7,150 nucleotides of DNA from Flavobacterium sp. (GTDB taxonomy: Bacteria > Bacteroidota > Bacteroidia > Flavobacteriales > Flavobacteriaceae). The notes under the pieces were generated by a model, which searched no databases, was not told the origin of the DNA, and saw only the letters and a program-made list of their open reading frames with translations. A program made the translations under genes and the position numbers. Of this stretch, positions 6,492 through 7,150 are shown piece by piece. The first letter of the stretch is position 1. The number at the start of each line of letters is the position of its first letter. The DNA is taken from the NCBI GenBank assembly GCA_015478765.1, contig JADMKR010000033.1, positions 1-7,150 on the forward strand, in the 5' to 3' direction.

Positions 6492-6788
6492 ATGGCAACA
6501 TTACAACAATCAGCTTCAGGAAAAAAAGACGGGGATATCAGATATCTTACGCCTTTAAACATAGAAACGAACAAACAGAAGAAATACTGTCGTTTCAAAA
6601 AATCAGGAATCAAATACATCGATTATAAAGATGCCGATTTCCTTTTGAAATTCGTAAACGAGCAAGGGAAAATCCTTCCACGCCGTTTAACCGGAACTTC
6701 ATTGAAATTTCAAAGAAAAGTGTCAGTTGCTGTCAAAAGAGCCCGTCACTTAGCGTTAATGCCATATGTGGCTGATTTACTAAAATAA
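6492..6788 (+). CDS. rpsR: 30S ribosomal protein bS18
   Basis: The protein has 98 residues, about 23 longer than the 75-residue E. coli protein, because of an N-terminal extension (MATLQQSASGKKDGDIRYLT). Core motifs follow: KKYCRFKKSGIKYIDYKD (30-47), GKILPRRLTGTSLKFQRKV (59-77) and VKRARHLALMPYV (81-93). It partners bS6 on the 30S platform. Extended bS18 proteins are, as I recall, normal in Flavobacteria, so this is unlikely to be a start-site error: there is no upstream space, since rpsF ends 4 bp before, and the next in-frame Met is far inside the fold. Tandem stops (TAATAA) end the gene, and rplI follows after 15 bp. It is translated as part of the rpsF operon. Confidence 0.97.
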   Translation: MATLQQSASGKKDGDIRYLTPLNIETNKQKKYCRFKKSGIKYIDYKDADFLLKFVNEQGKILPRRLTGTSLKFQRKVSVAVKRARHLALMPYVADLLK

Positions 6789-6790
6789 TA

Positions 6791-6796
6791 AAGAGG
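6791..6796 (+). promoter_or_regulatory. Shine-Dalgarno-like AAGAGG upstream of rplI
   Basis: AAGAGG lies 7 nt before the rplI ATG, a standard distance, with GAGG complementary to the canonical anti-Shine-Dalgarno. No other start codon in this window has a comparable site. In this phylum such sequences usually contribute little to initiation, so the functional role is uncertain. Confidence 0.4.
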
Positions 6797-6803
6797 CAGA
6801 ATT

Positions 6804-7150
6804 ATGGAAATTATATTAAAAAATGACGTAGCGAACTTAGGTTTTAAAGACGATGTCGTTACAGTAAAACCAGGATATGGTCGCAACTTTTTGATTCCGC
6901 AAGGACTTGGTCACATGGCAACGCCTTCAGCCAAGAAAATTTTGGCTGAAAACCTGAAACAAAAAGCGCACAAAGAAGCTAAAGTTGTTGACGATGCCAA
7001 AAAACAGGCAGAATCAATCAAAGCTCTTGATATTAAAATATCTGCGAAAGCAGGTGGTGAGAAGCTTTTCGGATCTATCACAAACATTGATATCGCAGAA
7101 GCACTTGACAAAGCAGGTGTGAGCATCGACCGTAAATTTATCACTTCAGG
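6804..7150 (+). CDS. rplI: 50S ribosomal protein bL9, truncated at 3' by window edge
   Basis: From the ATG at 6804 the frame is open for 115 codons to the right edge; the family is about 147-150 residues, so roughly the last 30-35 are missing. The N-terminal rRNA-binding domain shows MEIILKNDVANLGFKDDVV and then VKPGYGRNFLIPQGLGHMAT (21-40). The long lysine- and alanine-rich connecting helix covers about 41-75. The start of the C-terminal domain follows, with KISAKAGGEKLFGSIT (78-93). bL9 sits at the base of the L1 stalk of the 50S subunit and helps maintain reading-frame fidelity. It is the third gene of the rpsF-rpsR-rplI operon, 15 bp after rpsR. Confidence 0.96.
   Translation, partial: MEIILKNDVANLGFKDDVVTVKPGYGRNFLIPQGLGHMATPSAKKILAENLKQKAHKEAKVVDDAKKQAESIKALDIKISAKAGGEKLFGSITNIDIAEALDKAGVSIDRKFITS

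Noticed and set aside
6911..7144. Minus-strand open frame of 77 codons with hydrophobic stretches
   Set aside because: It is antisense to rplI, whose bL9 reading is unambiguous.

Overview
The window looks like a core-chromosome segment of a Flavobacterium-like member of the Bacteroidota (probably Flavobacteriaceae). Three things point there. The proteins read as flavobacterial types of RlmH, NadC, PriA and DUF2147. Several genes are preceded by the group's TAnnTTTG -7 promoter element. Nearly all start codons lack a Shine-Dalgarno sequence and sit behind A/T-rich leaders, as is usual in this phylum. I could not run a database search, so genus-level placement is an inference.

Layout. At the left edge (1-370, minus strand) is the 5' part of rlmH, cut by the window end. 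Divergent from it, after about 106 bp holding promoter elements, come nadC (477-1334, NAD synthesis) and a YihY/BrkB-family inner-membrane protein (1353-2279, GTG start), packed closely enough to be an operon. A new promoter at 2323-2330 probably drives a small secreted DUF2147 protein (2378-2806). It is followed by priA (2838-5288, replication-restart helicase), which has no clear promoter of its own. A LytTR-type response regulator (5285-5980, minus strand) converges on priA, and their stop codons overlap by 4 bp. A hairpin with an oligo-U tract inside the 3' end of priA appears to be the terminator of the regulator transcript. Back-to-back promoters in the 165-bp gap at 5981-6145 separate the regulator from the ribosomal protein operon rpsF-rpsR-rplI (bS6, bS18, bL9). 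rplI is cut by the right edge.

Functionally these are housekeeping genes: ribosome assembly and modification (rlmH, rpsF, rpsR, rplI), cofactor synthesis (nadC), genome maintenance (priA), envelope proteins (YihY, DUF2147) and one signalling protein without a kinase in view. I see no mobile elements, tRNA or rRNA genes, CRISPR arrays or defence systems. No stretch longer than 300 bp lacks a gene. I find no convincing undescribed system. The points most worth checking are the terminator embedded in priA, the regulator/ribosomal-operon promoter region, and an SD-like site at rplI only.
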